From assembly GCA_003140075.1 (NCBI GenBank), contig PLIO01000272.1, positions 1-36,443 of the forward strand: 36,443 nt of DNA, written 5' to 3'. The notes under the pieces were generated by a model, which did no database searches, was not told the DNA's origin, and was given only the letters and a program-made list of their open reading frames with translations. Positions within the stretch are counted from its first letter, which is position 1; the number at the start of each line of letters is the position of its first letter. The DNA comes from Acidobacteriaceae bacterium. Its GTDB lineage: Bacteria; Acidobacteriota; Terriglobia; Terriglobales; Acidobacteriaceae. Below, piece by piece: positions 7,414 to 16,145 of this stretch. The position numbers and the translations under genes were made by a program.

Positions 7414-9369
7414 ATGTGTGGAATTGCGGGAATACTCGAGTTCGGCAAAGATGCGCACGTCGATTCCGGCGTCCTGCGGCGCATGTGCGACGTTATTGCC
7501 TACCGCGGTCCGGACGACGACGGCTTCTTCACCCAGGGCAGGATCGGCCTCGGTATGCGCCGCCTCAGCATCGTCGACCTCGCCACCGGCCATCAACCAA
7601 TCAGCAATGAAGACGGTTCGATCTGGATCGTCTTCAACGGCGAAATCTATAACCACCGCACTCTGCGCGAGGATTTGATCAGCCGCGGGCACAGCTATCG
7701 CACGCAGAGCGACACCGAAACCATCGTTCATCTCTACGAAGAGTATGGCAATGACTGCGTCCAGCACCTGCGAGGCATGTTCGCCTTCGCCATCTGGGAT
7801 GCAAATCGAAAATCTCTTTTTGTCGCTCGCGACCGGCTCGGCATCAAGCCCCTTTACTATCGACTCACAGCCGACAATTTTCTCTTCGGCTCCGAGATCA
7901 AGGTTCTGCTCACTTATCCCGGCGTGCGGCCCGGGTTTAATCGCGCCACTCTGCCTGAGTATCTCGCGTTCGGCTATCTTTCCGGAGACGAGACCTTCTA
8001 CAACGGCGTGCATAAGCTCATGCCCGGACACTGGCTCGAAGTGAACGAGCAGGGCAATCTGCGCGTGGAGCAATACTGGGACTTACCGCTCGCTGTCGAC
8101 GATAAACCTCACGACGAGCGCTACTACGTCGAGAGTTATCGAGAATTGCTCGAAGGCGCGGTCGGCAGCCACTTGATGAGCGATGTGCCTCTCGGCGTGT
8201 TCCTCAGCGGCGGCTTGGACTCAAGCGCGGTAGCCGCGCTCACCACCAAAATAAGACGTGAGCCTATCGAAACATTTTCCGTGGGATACCACGAGCAAAC
8301 CTACAGCGAATTGCCTTACGCCAGAACCGTGGCCCAGCATCTCAAGTCGGTGCATCATGAAGTGTTGATGAGCCGCGAGGATTTTTTCGGAACGCTGCCA
8401 AAACTGATCTGGCATGAGGACGAGCCCATCGCCTGGCCTTCCAGCGTCTCGCTTTTCTTCGTCGCCCGGTTAGCCCGCGACCATGTCACAGTGGTGCTCA
8501 CCGGTGAAGGCAGCGACGAAACCCTGGGCGGATATTCGCGCTATGCATTCACTTTGAAGAATATGGCTTTCGACCGCGTCTTCCGCAGTCTAGTCCCGCG
8601 GTCGATTCGGAGTGGTATTCGCAACTCCATCTCGACTTCGACATGGATCAATGCCGCCGCCCGCCGCAAGCTCTCGCACACCTTCCTTGGCCTCGATGGG
8701 GAATCCTGGACGTCTTTTTATTTTGACAACTTTTTTTCCGCGTTCAACCAGAAGGATCAAAACGAACTGCTGACCGATGAACTCAACCATGAAATCGCGA
8801 CCGGCTTCGCCTATCGCGATGTCCTCCAATACTGGGAAGCTTCCTCCGGAGAACTCCTGCAGCGGCTGCTCTACACTGACATCAAGACCTACCTGGTTGA
8901 GCTTTTGATGAAGCAGGACAACATGAGCATGGCAGCATCAATCGAAAGCCGCGTGCCGTTCCTCGATCATGTTCTGGTGGAGTGGGCGACCCGTGTTCCA
9001 GCCAGCATCCAGATGCGCGGCACCGCCGGCAAACAAATCCTGAAGAAAGCGATGGAGGGTTTGCTTCCCCATTCGATCATCTACCGCCCGAAGCTGGGAT
9101 TTCCCACGCCTTGGAGCGGCTGGCTGGCGGGCGCGCAACTGGATTCCATCGAGCGCATGCTCCTGGAACATCGCAGCATGAACCGCGGATTTTTCAAACG
9201 TGCCGCCGTTGAGAAACTTTTCGCGGAGCACCGAGCCCGCTATCGCGACCATTATGACCGCATCTGGCGCTTGCTCAACCTGGAGTTGTGGCACCGGGTG
9301 TGCCTGGAAGGCGAATCTCACGAATTCGCCGGCCGATCCGCCGAAGCAAAATCGGTTCCCATGGCATGA
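7414..9369 (+). CDS. asnB: AsnB-type glutamine-dependent amidotransferase (first of two)
   Basis: 651 residues. The start is fixed by the N-terminal nucleophile: MCGIAGI places Cys2 ready to act in the glutaminase (class II GATase) domain, followed by YRGPDDDGF, RLSIVDL, FNGEIYNH and the substrate loop. The synthetase domain begins near residue 240 with the pyrophosphate loop GVFLSGGLDSSAVAAL and continues with TGEGSDETLGGYSRY and VPFLDHVLVEWA. The family makes asparagine from aspartate, but copies inside exosortase and O-antigen loci are commonly thought to amidate sugar carboxyl groups. With a GDP-mannuronate-forming enzyme nearby, amidation of a uronic acid is a reasonable inference. The gene follows the lyase by 41 bases and converges on the sulfotransferase gene. 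A second copy lies at 12864-14804. Confidence 0.88.
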   Translation: MCGIAGILEFGKDAHVDSGVLRRMCDVIAYRGPDDDGFFTQGRIGLGMRRLSIVDLATGHQPISNEDGSIWIVFNGEIYNHRTLREDLISRGHSYRTQSDTETIVHLYEEYGNDCVQHLRGMFAFAIWDANRKSLFVARDRLGIKPLYYRLTADNFLFGSEIKVLLTYPGVRPGFNRATLPEYLAFGYLSGDETFYNGVHKLMPGHWLEVNEQGNLRVEQYWDLPLAVDDKPHDERYYVESYRELLEGAVGSHLMSDVPLGVFLSGGLDSSAVAALTTKIRREPIETFSVGYHEQTYSELPYARTVAQHLKSVHHEVLMSREDFFGTLPKLIWHEDEPIAWPSSVSLFFVARLARDHVTVVLTGEGSDETLGGYSRYAFTLKNMAFDRVFRSLVPRSIRSGIRNSISTSTWINAAARRKLSHTFLGLDGESWTSFYFDNFFSAFNQKDQNELLTDELNHEIATGFAYRDVLQYWEASSGELLQRLLYTDIKTYLVELLMKQDNMSMAASIESRVPFLDHVLVEWATRVPASIQMRGTAGKQILKKAMEGLLPHSIIYRPKLGFPTPWSGWLAGAQLDSIERMLLEHRSMNRGFFKRAAVEKLFAEHRARYRDHYDRIWRLLNLELWHRVCLEGESHEFAGRSAEAKSVPMA

Positions 9370-9419
9370 ACGAATGCCGGCAACTACATGTCATCATTCA
9401 CGGCGCTGTCCAGAAGGCG

Positions 9420-10514
9420 TCATCGATTAACACTGAGGGGTTCAATCTCTAAGCTCTCCAGGCGGACAAACCGGCCGAGCGGAGTGTTGATCCTGAGCCA
9501 GTGTTTGGCCTCGAACATCGCCAGATAGGTTGCTCGCAGTCGTGCCACACGAAGGCTCGTCCTTGGTTTGCTTTCCGAACCCGGCGTATATCCCAGCTCG
9601 CGCAGAAAATCGCCGATCAGCTCATCGAAAGCATCAATTTGCTCTTGCGACATCTTCGTCTTCCAGCGCGCCACTGGATTGAACGTTCCTTCCGCTTCGT
9701 CGGCGAACGAAGAATTAGGTTCGCTGACGGATCCAATTCCGGTGCGCTGAATCCGGTCGTAGTCGAGATCGTGATCGATGAATAGGCCGAGCCGCGCCAA
9801 CGTTTCCCGTGGATTCGCGTTCAATTCTTCGAAGGACACTTCCCGGTAATCTGCCCCCAATCGTCTTCCCTGCTCACGTCCCTTGCGCACGACCCACTCC
9901 CAATACAATCCCGCGACTCCAAGCTGCTCGTGCCGATCCCATGGCAAGGGATGCGACCACCCCTGCTTCACATAGGAAAGAGCGACATCGCGACCGTCGC
10001 GAATAATGTGGATGAACAGCGCATTCGGTATCTGCCGCTTGATCTCCTCCATGTACAGAAGATGGCCAGGCGTGCAGTCCGCCCAGCGCGCTACACCCTG
10101 CATTCGAGCCACTGCTTCCATCACAATGCGCAGGAAGTCTCCTCCGCTGCGGCATTCGTCCATGATCTTAGCTTCAATTTCCGCGGCCTTCAGTCCGGAC
10201 ACTCGAAAGAGCATGCTCTTTAACCAGCAGTCCATCAGATCTTGTCGATCGCCAGCCGAGCGCATTCCCCCGAAGCGTGGCGCCAGCAAGTTGAAGACGT
10301 TGGACTCTGAGCGGTACACGGCGAAGCCGCCCGCCGATAGCAGCATGTGATACAACACGGTCGTTCCTGAGCGCGGACACCCCAGCACGAAGACGGGAGC
10401 TTGCTTCCTGCTGGCCACAACACGCGCGCCGCTCGTTCCGGTTTTTCCAGCTGGCATCTGCACAATTCGTCGTACGCACTTGTGGCGTAACTCCGGTACA
10501 AACACGAAGTTCAA
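9420..10514 (-). CDS. Sulfotransferase (PAPS-dependent)
   Basis: 364 residues from a TTG start, the last gene of the long minus-strand run. The 5'-phosphosulfate loop is FVLGCPRSGTTVLYHML (residues 42-58), and the 3'-phosphate motif is FIHIIRDGRDVALS with R172 and S180. It therefore belongs to the P-loop sulfotransferase family that moves sulfate from PAPS to a hydroxyl or amine. In this locus the acceptor is most likely a sugar of the EPS. The start is not certain: the TTG is 19 bases after the upstream stop and has a GGAAGG stretch just before it; an ATG at 10454 would drop 20 residues without affecting the fold. No PAPS-forming cysD/N/C genes lie in the window, so activated sulfate must come from elsewhere in the genome. 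Confidence 0.85.
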   Translation of the reverse strand: MNFVFVPELRHKCVRRIVQMPAGKTGTSGARVVASRKQAPVFVLGCPRSGTTVLYHMLLSAGGFAVYRSESNVFNLLAPRFGGMRSAGDRQDLMDCWLKSMLFRVSGLKAAEIEAKIMDECRSGGDFLRIVMEAVARMQGVARWADCTPGHLLYMEEIKRQIPNALFIHIIRDGRDVALSYVKQGWSHPLPWDRHEQLGVAGLYWEWVVRKGREQGRRLGADYREVSFEELNANPRETLARLGLFIDHDLDYDRIQRTGIGSVSEPNSSFADEAEGTFNPVARWKTKMSQEQIDAFDELIGDFLRELGYTPGSESKPRTSLRVARLRATYLAMFEAKHWLRINTPLGRFVRLESLEIEPLSVNR

Positions 10515-10533
10515 GCGCCTTCCAGCGGAAGCT

Positions 10534-12867
10534 TCAAACCACGCCTGCGAGCGCCTGTTCCGGCTTCCTGCGGTGAGGCGCCAGGCTAAGGTAAACTTTC
10601 AACCACTGCTCGCGTACAGACTCCCAGTGGTACCGGACCGATTCAGCGCGCGCATTCTGCGCCAGCCGCGTCGCAAGGTCCGAATCGCTGAGTACTCTGA
10701 GAATGTTGTGCGCCAAAGCGGCTGCATCTCCGGGAATCGAGAGTAGTCCGGTGCGCTCGTGATCCACGATATAGCTCATTCCCTCCGGAGCGGTAGTCAC
10801 CACCGGTGTGCCAGACGCAAAAGCCTCCAGCACCGAAACCGGCATATTGTCCAGGTTGGAAGCATTCACGAAAATATCCGCCCGATCATAAAACCGTCCG
10901 ATGTCCCGGTGCGACGCCACGCCCACGAAATTAACCTTCGACAAATTCAATTGTCGCACCAGACCCCGTATTTCCTGCTCCAACACGCCGCCGCCCACCA
11001 AGTCGAGTTGCGCATCGGGATAGGACCTCTGGACTTCAGCGAATGCGCGCACTACCACATCCACGCCGTAGTAGGGATGGAATCCGCGAGTACAAACGAG
11101 GTGTGGACGCAGCGGACTCCGCAAACGAAAAGAAAACTGAGACAGATCGACAATGTTCGGGACAATCTGAGCTTCCATCCCGAACTCCCGCATGACCTCG
11201 ACCAGATAGCCGGAAGGAACGATCAGCCGGTCGGTCCCTTTCAGCACGCGGCGCGCGACGCCGGACCTTTGCAAATGATCCCGGCACTCTCCGCTTCGAT
11301 AGTTGATCAACGTTCGTTTACCTCGCAGGCGTGCAATCCACCACGCTGGAAGAGGCGCCAGAAGAAATGACGAATACGAGGCAGAAAAGATGTGGGCTAT
11401 ATCGACGTCTTCCAAATCTCGCCACAGCTTCAGAAGGTATAGCGGCTCGCGAATAATGGTGCGCAGGAAAGGGATGCGCTCAACCCAGCCCAGTCCGAAA
11501 GGGAAACGCGGGTCAACGGCGACGAAGCGCGCCGCGACCTCAGGATCTTCTTTCCAATTGCGCATCAGGAGATCGGCCTGCACCGCCTGCCCACCCACAT
11601 AGCGCAGGCTCGGAGCCACGATAGCAACACGGATGCGCGAATCTGCAGCACTCCTCTGGCGATCCTCACGCTGCGCACCAAGGCGCTTCCCTCGGTCTTC
11701 AAGCGCCCCGGCATAGAGTGAGCAATACTGACCGCGAATTCGCTCTACGCTAAAGTTCGCTCGAGCAAACTCCCGCGCCCGGACGGAAATTGTAGACCGT
11801 AACTCCGCATCTGCCAGTACGCGCTCCAGTCCAGCGGCAAGGGCTTCCACGTCATTCGGCGCGACCAGCAGGGCTCGCCCGTCGTCGGCAAGTTCGCGAT
11901 TCCCTCCAACGTCAGTGGCCACAAGCGGCACTCCAGCAGCCATCGACTCGAGCATTACATTCGATAGACTCTCGGAAGCAGAAGGCACAACAGACACATC
12001 GACGCTGGCAAGCACGGCAGCAATATCGCGACGATCCCCGAGAAATTGAATCCGTCCTTGCAGATCCAGTTCGGCCGCCTCGCGCTCAAGTTCGGAGCGC
12101 AGGGGACCGTCCCCCACCAACACAAATTCCACGTTGGGCAGCTTCCGGCTCACCCGCGCCGCTGCCCGGAGAAACTCGCGATGGTTCTTATAAGACGCAT
12201 TCATGCGGGCGATCATCCCCACCCGAAGAACGCCCGCGGCACGAGTCATCGCTGGAGCAGTCTCCGCAAAGGCCTCGGGCGGCAGCGCGTTCCCAATCAC
12301 AACCACCTTGCTCTCGGGCAGGCCGGCTCGCAACAGCCGGTCGGCAGCCGCGTGCGAGTTGCACACCACCCGGTCGCACCAGAGAAACACCATGAGCTGC
12401 GCACGGAATTGCGCGGGAGTGAGCAGATCTCCCAGCTGACGGAGACTGCCAATCACCAGCGGAACCCGCGCCAGCTTAGCCGCTGGAACTAAAGTCAAAT
12501 TGCTGTAGAAGTCGAACGAATGGGCTACCGCAACATCCAATTCTCGCAAGCGACGCATTAATTGGTAGCGGCTGCGAATCGACTGCGGTCGATACAGACT
12601 CCCGCCGAGATCGAATTGCTGGATGTCGCCGAGACCTTCGAGGAAAGGCCCCTTTTTCTGCAGACAGCCAAGATGTACCGGAGAGTGATCCGCCCGCAAG
12701 GACCGTGCGAGTTCCGCGAACTGACGCTCGGTGCCGCCCGTCTCCAGGCTGTCGATCATCAGAAAAATAGAGCCTTGCGAACCCATGGAAGGAGTTGAAC
12801 GAACCGCTTGCGAGGCCGGAGGTTGATTGGGTTCCTCCCCAGTTTGCGTGTTCACACGCCCACTCAT
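10534..12867 (-). CDS. Two-domain glycosyltransferase: tandem GT4 fusion
   Basis: 777 residues containing two complete GT-B enzymes in one chain. Domain 1 (about 33-388) has MIDSLETGGTERQ at its N-terminus, VGMIARMNASYKNH, VLVGDGPLRSEL and the EX7E donor motif with E299 and E307 (SASESLSNVMLESMAAG). Domain 2 (about 411-762) has VAPSLRYVGGQAVQ, LVCTRGFHPYYGVD, LVGGGVLEQEI and NLDNMPVSVLEAFASG, in which the first Glu of EX7E is replaced (D673) and the second kept (E681). A charged linker of about 22 residues joins them. I chose the ATG at 12867 because it overlaps the amidotransferase stop (ATGA). The frame stays open to 13122, but that part lies over the upstream gene and looks non-coding. The protein probably adds two successive sugars to the EPS repeat. 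Confidence 0.85.
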   Translation of the reverse strand: MSGRVNTQTGEEPNQPPASQAVRSTPSMGSQGSIFLMIDSLETGGTERQFAELARSLRADHSPVHLGCLQKKGPFLEGLGDIQQFDLGGSLYRPQSIRSRYQLMRRLRELDVAVAHSFDFYSNLTLVPAAKLARVPLVIGSLRQLGDLLTPAQFRAQLMVFLWCDRVVCNSHAAADRLLRAGLPESKVVVIGNALPPEAFAETAPAMTRAAGVLRVGMIARMNASYKNHREFLRAAARVSRKLPNVEFVLVGDGPLRSELEREAAELDLQGRIQFLGDRRDIAAVLASVDVSVVPSASESLSNVMLESMAAGVPLVATDVGGNRELADDGRALLVAPNDVEALAAGLERVLADAELRSTISVRAREFARANFSVERIRGQYCSLYAGALEDRGKRLGAQREDRQRSAADSRIRVAIVAPSLRYVGGQAVQADLLMRNWKEDPEVAARFVAVDPRFPFGLGWVERIPFLRTIIREPLYLLKLWRDLEDVDIAHIFSASYSSFLLAPLPAWWIARLRGKRTLINYRSGECRDHLQRSGVARRVLKGTDRLIVPSGYLVEVMREFGMEAQIVPNIVDLSQFSFRLRSPLRPHLVCTRGFHPYYGVDVVVRAFAEVQRSYPDAQLDLVGGGVLEQEIRGLVRQLNLSKVNFVGVASHRDIGRFYDRADIFVNASNLDNMPVSVLEAFASGTPVVTTAPEGMSYIVDHERTGLLSIPGDAAALAHNILRVLSDSDLATRLAQNARAESVRYHWESVREQWLKVYLSLAPHRRKPEQALAGVV

Positions 12868-14804
12868 CCCAGGTTCCCAGCCACGCTGGTAACACGGCTC
12901 GCTTCCGTGCCCAAATCCAGCGTCGGGATTTTCTCCAGGAAGTTGCGATGCCACAGTTCGAACATGAGCAACCGCCATATCCGCCCGGATTGGTCCCGGC
13001 GCCCGCGAAAATGCTCGTCCAGCAACTGCCGCACACCTGCTGGATTGAAGTACCCGCGCTGCATCGTCTTCGGCTCGAGCAGAACCGTCATGATCAGTTC
13101 TTTCAATTCGTTCCGCATCCAATGCACCAGCGGCAGGGCAAAGCCCTGCTTCGGCCGGTACAACGCTTCCCTAGGTACGCCGACTCTCTCCGCAAGCTTG
13201 CGCAGAATGTACTTCTGCACCCCGTTGCGCAGTTTCCACTCCACCGGCAGTCCCGTCACCCATTCCAGAAAAAGATGATCAAGGATTGGCACGCGTACTT
13301 CGAGCGAGGGTGCCATGCTCATCCGGTCCACCTTGGTCAGAATGTCGGCCACCATGTAGGTTTTTGTATCCACGTACAACATCTGGCTCACCGCATCTTT
13401 CGCCGGCGCTTGATCGAAATAGCGGTACATTACATTTCCGGGGTTGCTGTTTCCCTTCAGTGTTTCCCGGAATTCATCCGACCACAGCGGCATGTCCCGC
13501 TCGAATGAAGGCACGAATGAAATGCCGTCGACATATCGCTCCCGCCACGGCAACGAAACATTGTAGGAAAATTTTCTTCCGCGCATGTCCTGCGGAAGCC
13601 GGGGATAAACTTGCTCCCGGTATAAACGCCAAATCCAGGGCGGGATTCGCTGGAAAACCTGGCGGCGACGATGAATTGCATAGCGGTCGTATCCCGCGAA
13701 TATTTCGTCCCCGCCGTCTCCGGACAAGGCGACCGTCACGTGCTCTCGAGCCATACAAGAAACGTAATAGGTGGGCAGCATCGAGGAATCTCCAAACGGT
13801 TCCTCCAGCGAACTGGTCAGTGTCTCCACTGTTTCCAAAACGTTCGGTTCCAAAATCAGTTCGTGGTGCTCGGTGCCGAAATGCTTCGCCACAATACGGG
13901 CGTAGTGCGCTTCGTTGAAATCGTCATGGCTGAAACCGATCGAGAACGTTTTCACCGGCTTGGAACTTGCCCGCGCCATCAGGGCAACAACCGTGGAGGA
14001 GTCCGTACCTCCGCTCAGCAAAGCGCCCAGAGGAACATCGGCGATCAGCCGGATGCGCACCGCTTCGGCCAACCGGTACTCGAGTTCTTCCAGACACTCT
14101 TCTTCGCTCTTCGGCTGATGCGTGCTGTACTGCGGCAAATCCCAATATTGACGGACCTGCACCCGGCCTGCTTCGAACTCGAGCAAGTGCCCGGGAAGAA
14201 GCTTCTGAATCGGCAGGAACGCAGTGAGAGGATCCGGCACATAACCGAAATACATGTATTGCACCAGCGCCTCGTTGTTCACCTCCGCGAGTTCCGGAGC
14301 CACGGCAAGAATCGCCTTGATCTCCGAACCGAACAACAACCGCCCGCCCGCCAGCGCATAATGCAGGGGCTTTATCCCCAACCGATCCCGCGCTATCAGC
14401 AGCTTTCGTTTTCGCTCGTCGTACAGCGCAAAGGCAAACATGCCCCGCAGCTTCTTTACGCAATCGGAGCCAAGTTCTTCATACAGATGAACAATCACTT
14501 CCGTGTCGGTGTGGGTATAAAAGCGATGGCCGCGGCTCTCGAGTTCGCCGCGCAGCTCCGGGAAGTTGTAGATTTCTCCGTTGAAAACGACCCAGACGGA
14601 TCGATCCTCGTTGAATACCGGCTGGTGGCCACCGGCCAGATCGATGATGCTAAGCCGGCGCATTCCGAGGCCTACGCCGTCTTTAGCGAAAATGCCTTCG
14701 TCATCCGGGCCGCGATGCACGATCGCCTGGCACATGCGATGAATCGTGGCCGCGTCAATTCGCTCGTCGGCAACCGCGCTTACGATGCCTGCGATTCCAC
14801 ACAT
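12864..14804 (-). CDS. asnB: AsnB-type glutamine-dependent amidotransferase (second of two)
   Basis: 646 residues with the same two-domain build as the copy at 7414-9369: MCGIAGIVSAV with nucleophile Cys2, HRGPDDEGIF, FNGEIYNFPEL, then the synthetase domain with GALLSGGTDSSTVVALM, SGDGGDEIFAGYDRYA and VPILDHLFLEWV. AGAGG lies seven bases before the ATG at 14804, which supports this start. The two copies share motifs but differ across most positions, so they are old paralogues or separately acquired genes rather than a recent duplication. Membership of the EPS run (three bases after the upstream gene, ATGA overlap with the downstream glycosyltransferase) points to sugar amidation rather than housekeeping asparagine synthesis. 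The substrate is inferred, not shown. Confidence 0.88.
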   Translation of the reverse strand: MCGIAGIVSAVADERIDAATIHRMCQAIVHRGPDDEGIFAKDGVGLGMRRLSIIDLAGGHQPVFNEDRSVWVVFNGEIYNFPELRGELESRGHRFYTHTDTEVIVHLYEELGSDCVKKLRGMFAFALYDERKRKLLIARDRLGIKPLHYALAGGRLLFGSEIKAILAVAPELAEVNNEALVQYMYFGYVPDPLTAFLPIQKLLPGHLLEFEAGRVQVRQYWDLPQYSTHQPKSEEECLEELEYRLAEAVRIRLIADVPLGALLSGGTDSSTVVALMARASSKPVKTFSIGFSHDDFNEAHYARIVAKHFGTEHHELILEPNVLETVETLTSSLEEPFGDSSMLPTYYVSCMAREHVTVALSGDGGDEIFAGYDRYAIHRRRQVFQRIPPWIWRLYREQVYPRLPQDMRGRKFSYNVSLPWRERYVDGISFVPSFERDMPLWSDEFRETLKGNSNPGNVMYRYFDQAPAKDAVSQMLYVDTKTYMVADILTKVDRMSMAPSLEVRVPILDHLFLEWVTGLPVEWKLRNGVQKYILRKLAERVGVPREALYRPKQGFALPLVHWMRNELKELIMTVLLEPKTMQRGYFNPAGVRQLLDEHFRGRRDQSGRIWRLLMFELWHRNFLEKIPTLDLGTEASRVTSVAGNLG

Positions 14805-14807
14805 GCG

Positions 14808-16145
14808 CTATCCTCTCACGCCCGCCTGGAAATTTGCGCTTTGCGGGATCTTACCGGTGGACTCGCGAGCCAGTTTCAGCCGGTAGTCGCGGTATTCCCC
14901 AGGGTTTCCCTCGCGGCCATCGCAGGCAGCCCAGATCATGTTCACCATCTGCCGCGCGGTGACGAAATGAATCACCTCTTGCCTTTCTGACGCGCCTTCA
15001 CAGAGTTCGGCGAGGAATCGTTGCATGATTCCTCCCATCACGGCCTCTCGATGCGTGGGATCCATGCTGTGGCAATGAATCTTGATGAAAACCCAGTCCG
15101 GCCGCCCTTGAACGGAAATCGCGGCCTTCCTCCAGAGATTAAGCCGGCGCACACTCGGAGGATTTGCGGCTGTCAGCGCCGCATTCTCGACGCGACCGAT
15201 GCCGTTGCGCGCATTCCGGTCAAAATCCAACATCAATGGTCCCTGCACCATCAAAGGAGAGGTCTGCGGAGTACGGCCGCGACGCAGGTCTCGCCCTTTG
15301 CGATGTGGAGCGGCGGCGTCGAACGGGAGGCTGCACTCATAGAGCGAATTCACTTTCCCAATCTGTGCCGGGTGGAATGCGGCAGCGGGCAAGGTGAAAT
15401 CGGCATAGCAGCCGGTGTCGGCCAGAATCTCCATCTCGTTGTCAACGCCACAAGCATAGCCTCCGGCGGAGTTCGCCAGTGTGAAATTCCCATGAACAAA
15501 CGCGTACTGCGGCTGATCGGAGCCATCGAGGAAGCACAGCGAGCCATGCCTTAGGACCAGAGCATCGCGAAACTCCACGAGTTGTCGGCGTGTATTTTCG
15601 GCGGTATCGGGTGCGTCCACCCCGTGGTGCAGATGGATTTCAATTTCTCCCCACCCTCGGTGGCAGTGCTCCGCGATGCGGTCCACCAAGCCCCGGTCGT
15701 ACTGCTCGCCGGGATAGAAATACGTGTGCACGAACGGCTGTCCTTCATGATCGCGCCATGAATCCACAGCTCGCGGATACTCGGCGCACCATTCTTCTAC
15801 CCGGCGTTCCTGCTCGGAAAAAGGTGCGCGGGCTCGCCCGTCTCCAGGGACAATGGCCGGCTCAAAATGATCGGCAAGAGCGAAGATCAAATGGACTCTG
15901 CCGCGCGGAACCGATCGAGTGAGCCTCTGCCAGGCGTAAGACGGCAACCATCTCCCATACAAGAGCTTGCGCGCGAAGCGTTTCCCGAAGCCAGACTCGT
16001 CCGCCCGAGGAGTGATTGCTTCCGTCTCCCCGCTCGCGGTTGAATTGGTTCGCTTTTTGCTCATCGCACTTTGGTCCACGCATTCAACGGAGTCCGCGCC
16101 GTCCCCAGCTGGAACAACAGCTCCAGCAGGCCACAAGGCAATCAC
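14808..16145 (-). CDS. Conserved EPS-locus protein, probable NodB-like deacetylase fold
   Basis: Up to 445 residues. I cannot name the family with certainty. Visible features are a strand and acidic turn HLIFALADHFEP near residue 90, GEIEIHLHHGVD, FVHGNFTLANSAGG, and EMEILADTGCYADFTLPAA. The spaced Asp/His clusters and the phrase 'DTGCYADFT' resemble the metal site of carbohydrate-deacetylase folds, so a deacetylase or related metal-dependent activity on the EPS is possible. The GTG at 16145 overlaps the methyltransferase stop in a GTGA junction and is used here. An ATG at 16064 (MSKKRT) would remove 27 residues of unlikely composition and may be the true start. No signal peptide is seen. It is cotranscribed with the amidotransferase three bases downstream. 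Confidence 0.6.
   Translation of the reverse strand: MIALWPAGAVVPAGDGADSVECVDQSAMSKKRTNSTASGETEAITPRADESGFGKRFARKLLYGRWLPSYAWQRLTRSVPRGRVHLIFALADHFEPAIVPGDGRARAPFSEQERRVEEWCAEYPRAVDSWRDHEGQPFVHTYFYPGEQYDRGLVDRIAEHCHRGWGEIEIHLHHGVDAPDTAENTRRQLVEFRDALVLRHGSLCFLDGSDQPQYAFVHGNFTLANSAGGYACGVDNEMEILADTGCYADFTLPAAAFHPAQIGKVNSLYECSLPFDAAAPHRKGRDLRRGRTPQTSPLMVQGPLMLDFDRNARNGIGRVENAALTAANPPSVRRLNLWRKAAISVQGRPDWVFIKIHCHSMDPTHREAVMGGIMQRFLAELCEGASERQEVIHFVTARQMVNMIWAACDGREGNPGEYRDYRLKLARESTGKIPQSANFQAGVRG

Noticed and set aside
12868-13122. Possible 85-residue N-terminal extension of the double glycosyltransferase
   Set aside because: It overlaps the AsnB gene in another frame, while an ATGA junction at 12864-12867 gives a natural start.
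13671-14990. A 439-residue open frame on the plus strand opposite the second AsnB gene
   Set aside because: It lies fully antisense to a gene with clear catalytic motifs, and its own product has no recognisable fold and is rich in His, Gln and Arg as expected of an antisense frame in GC-rich DNA.
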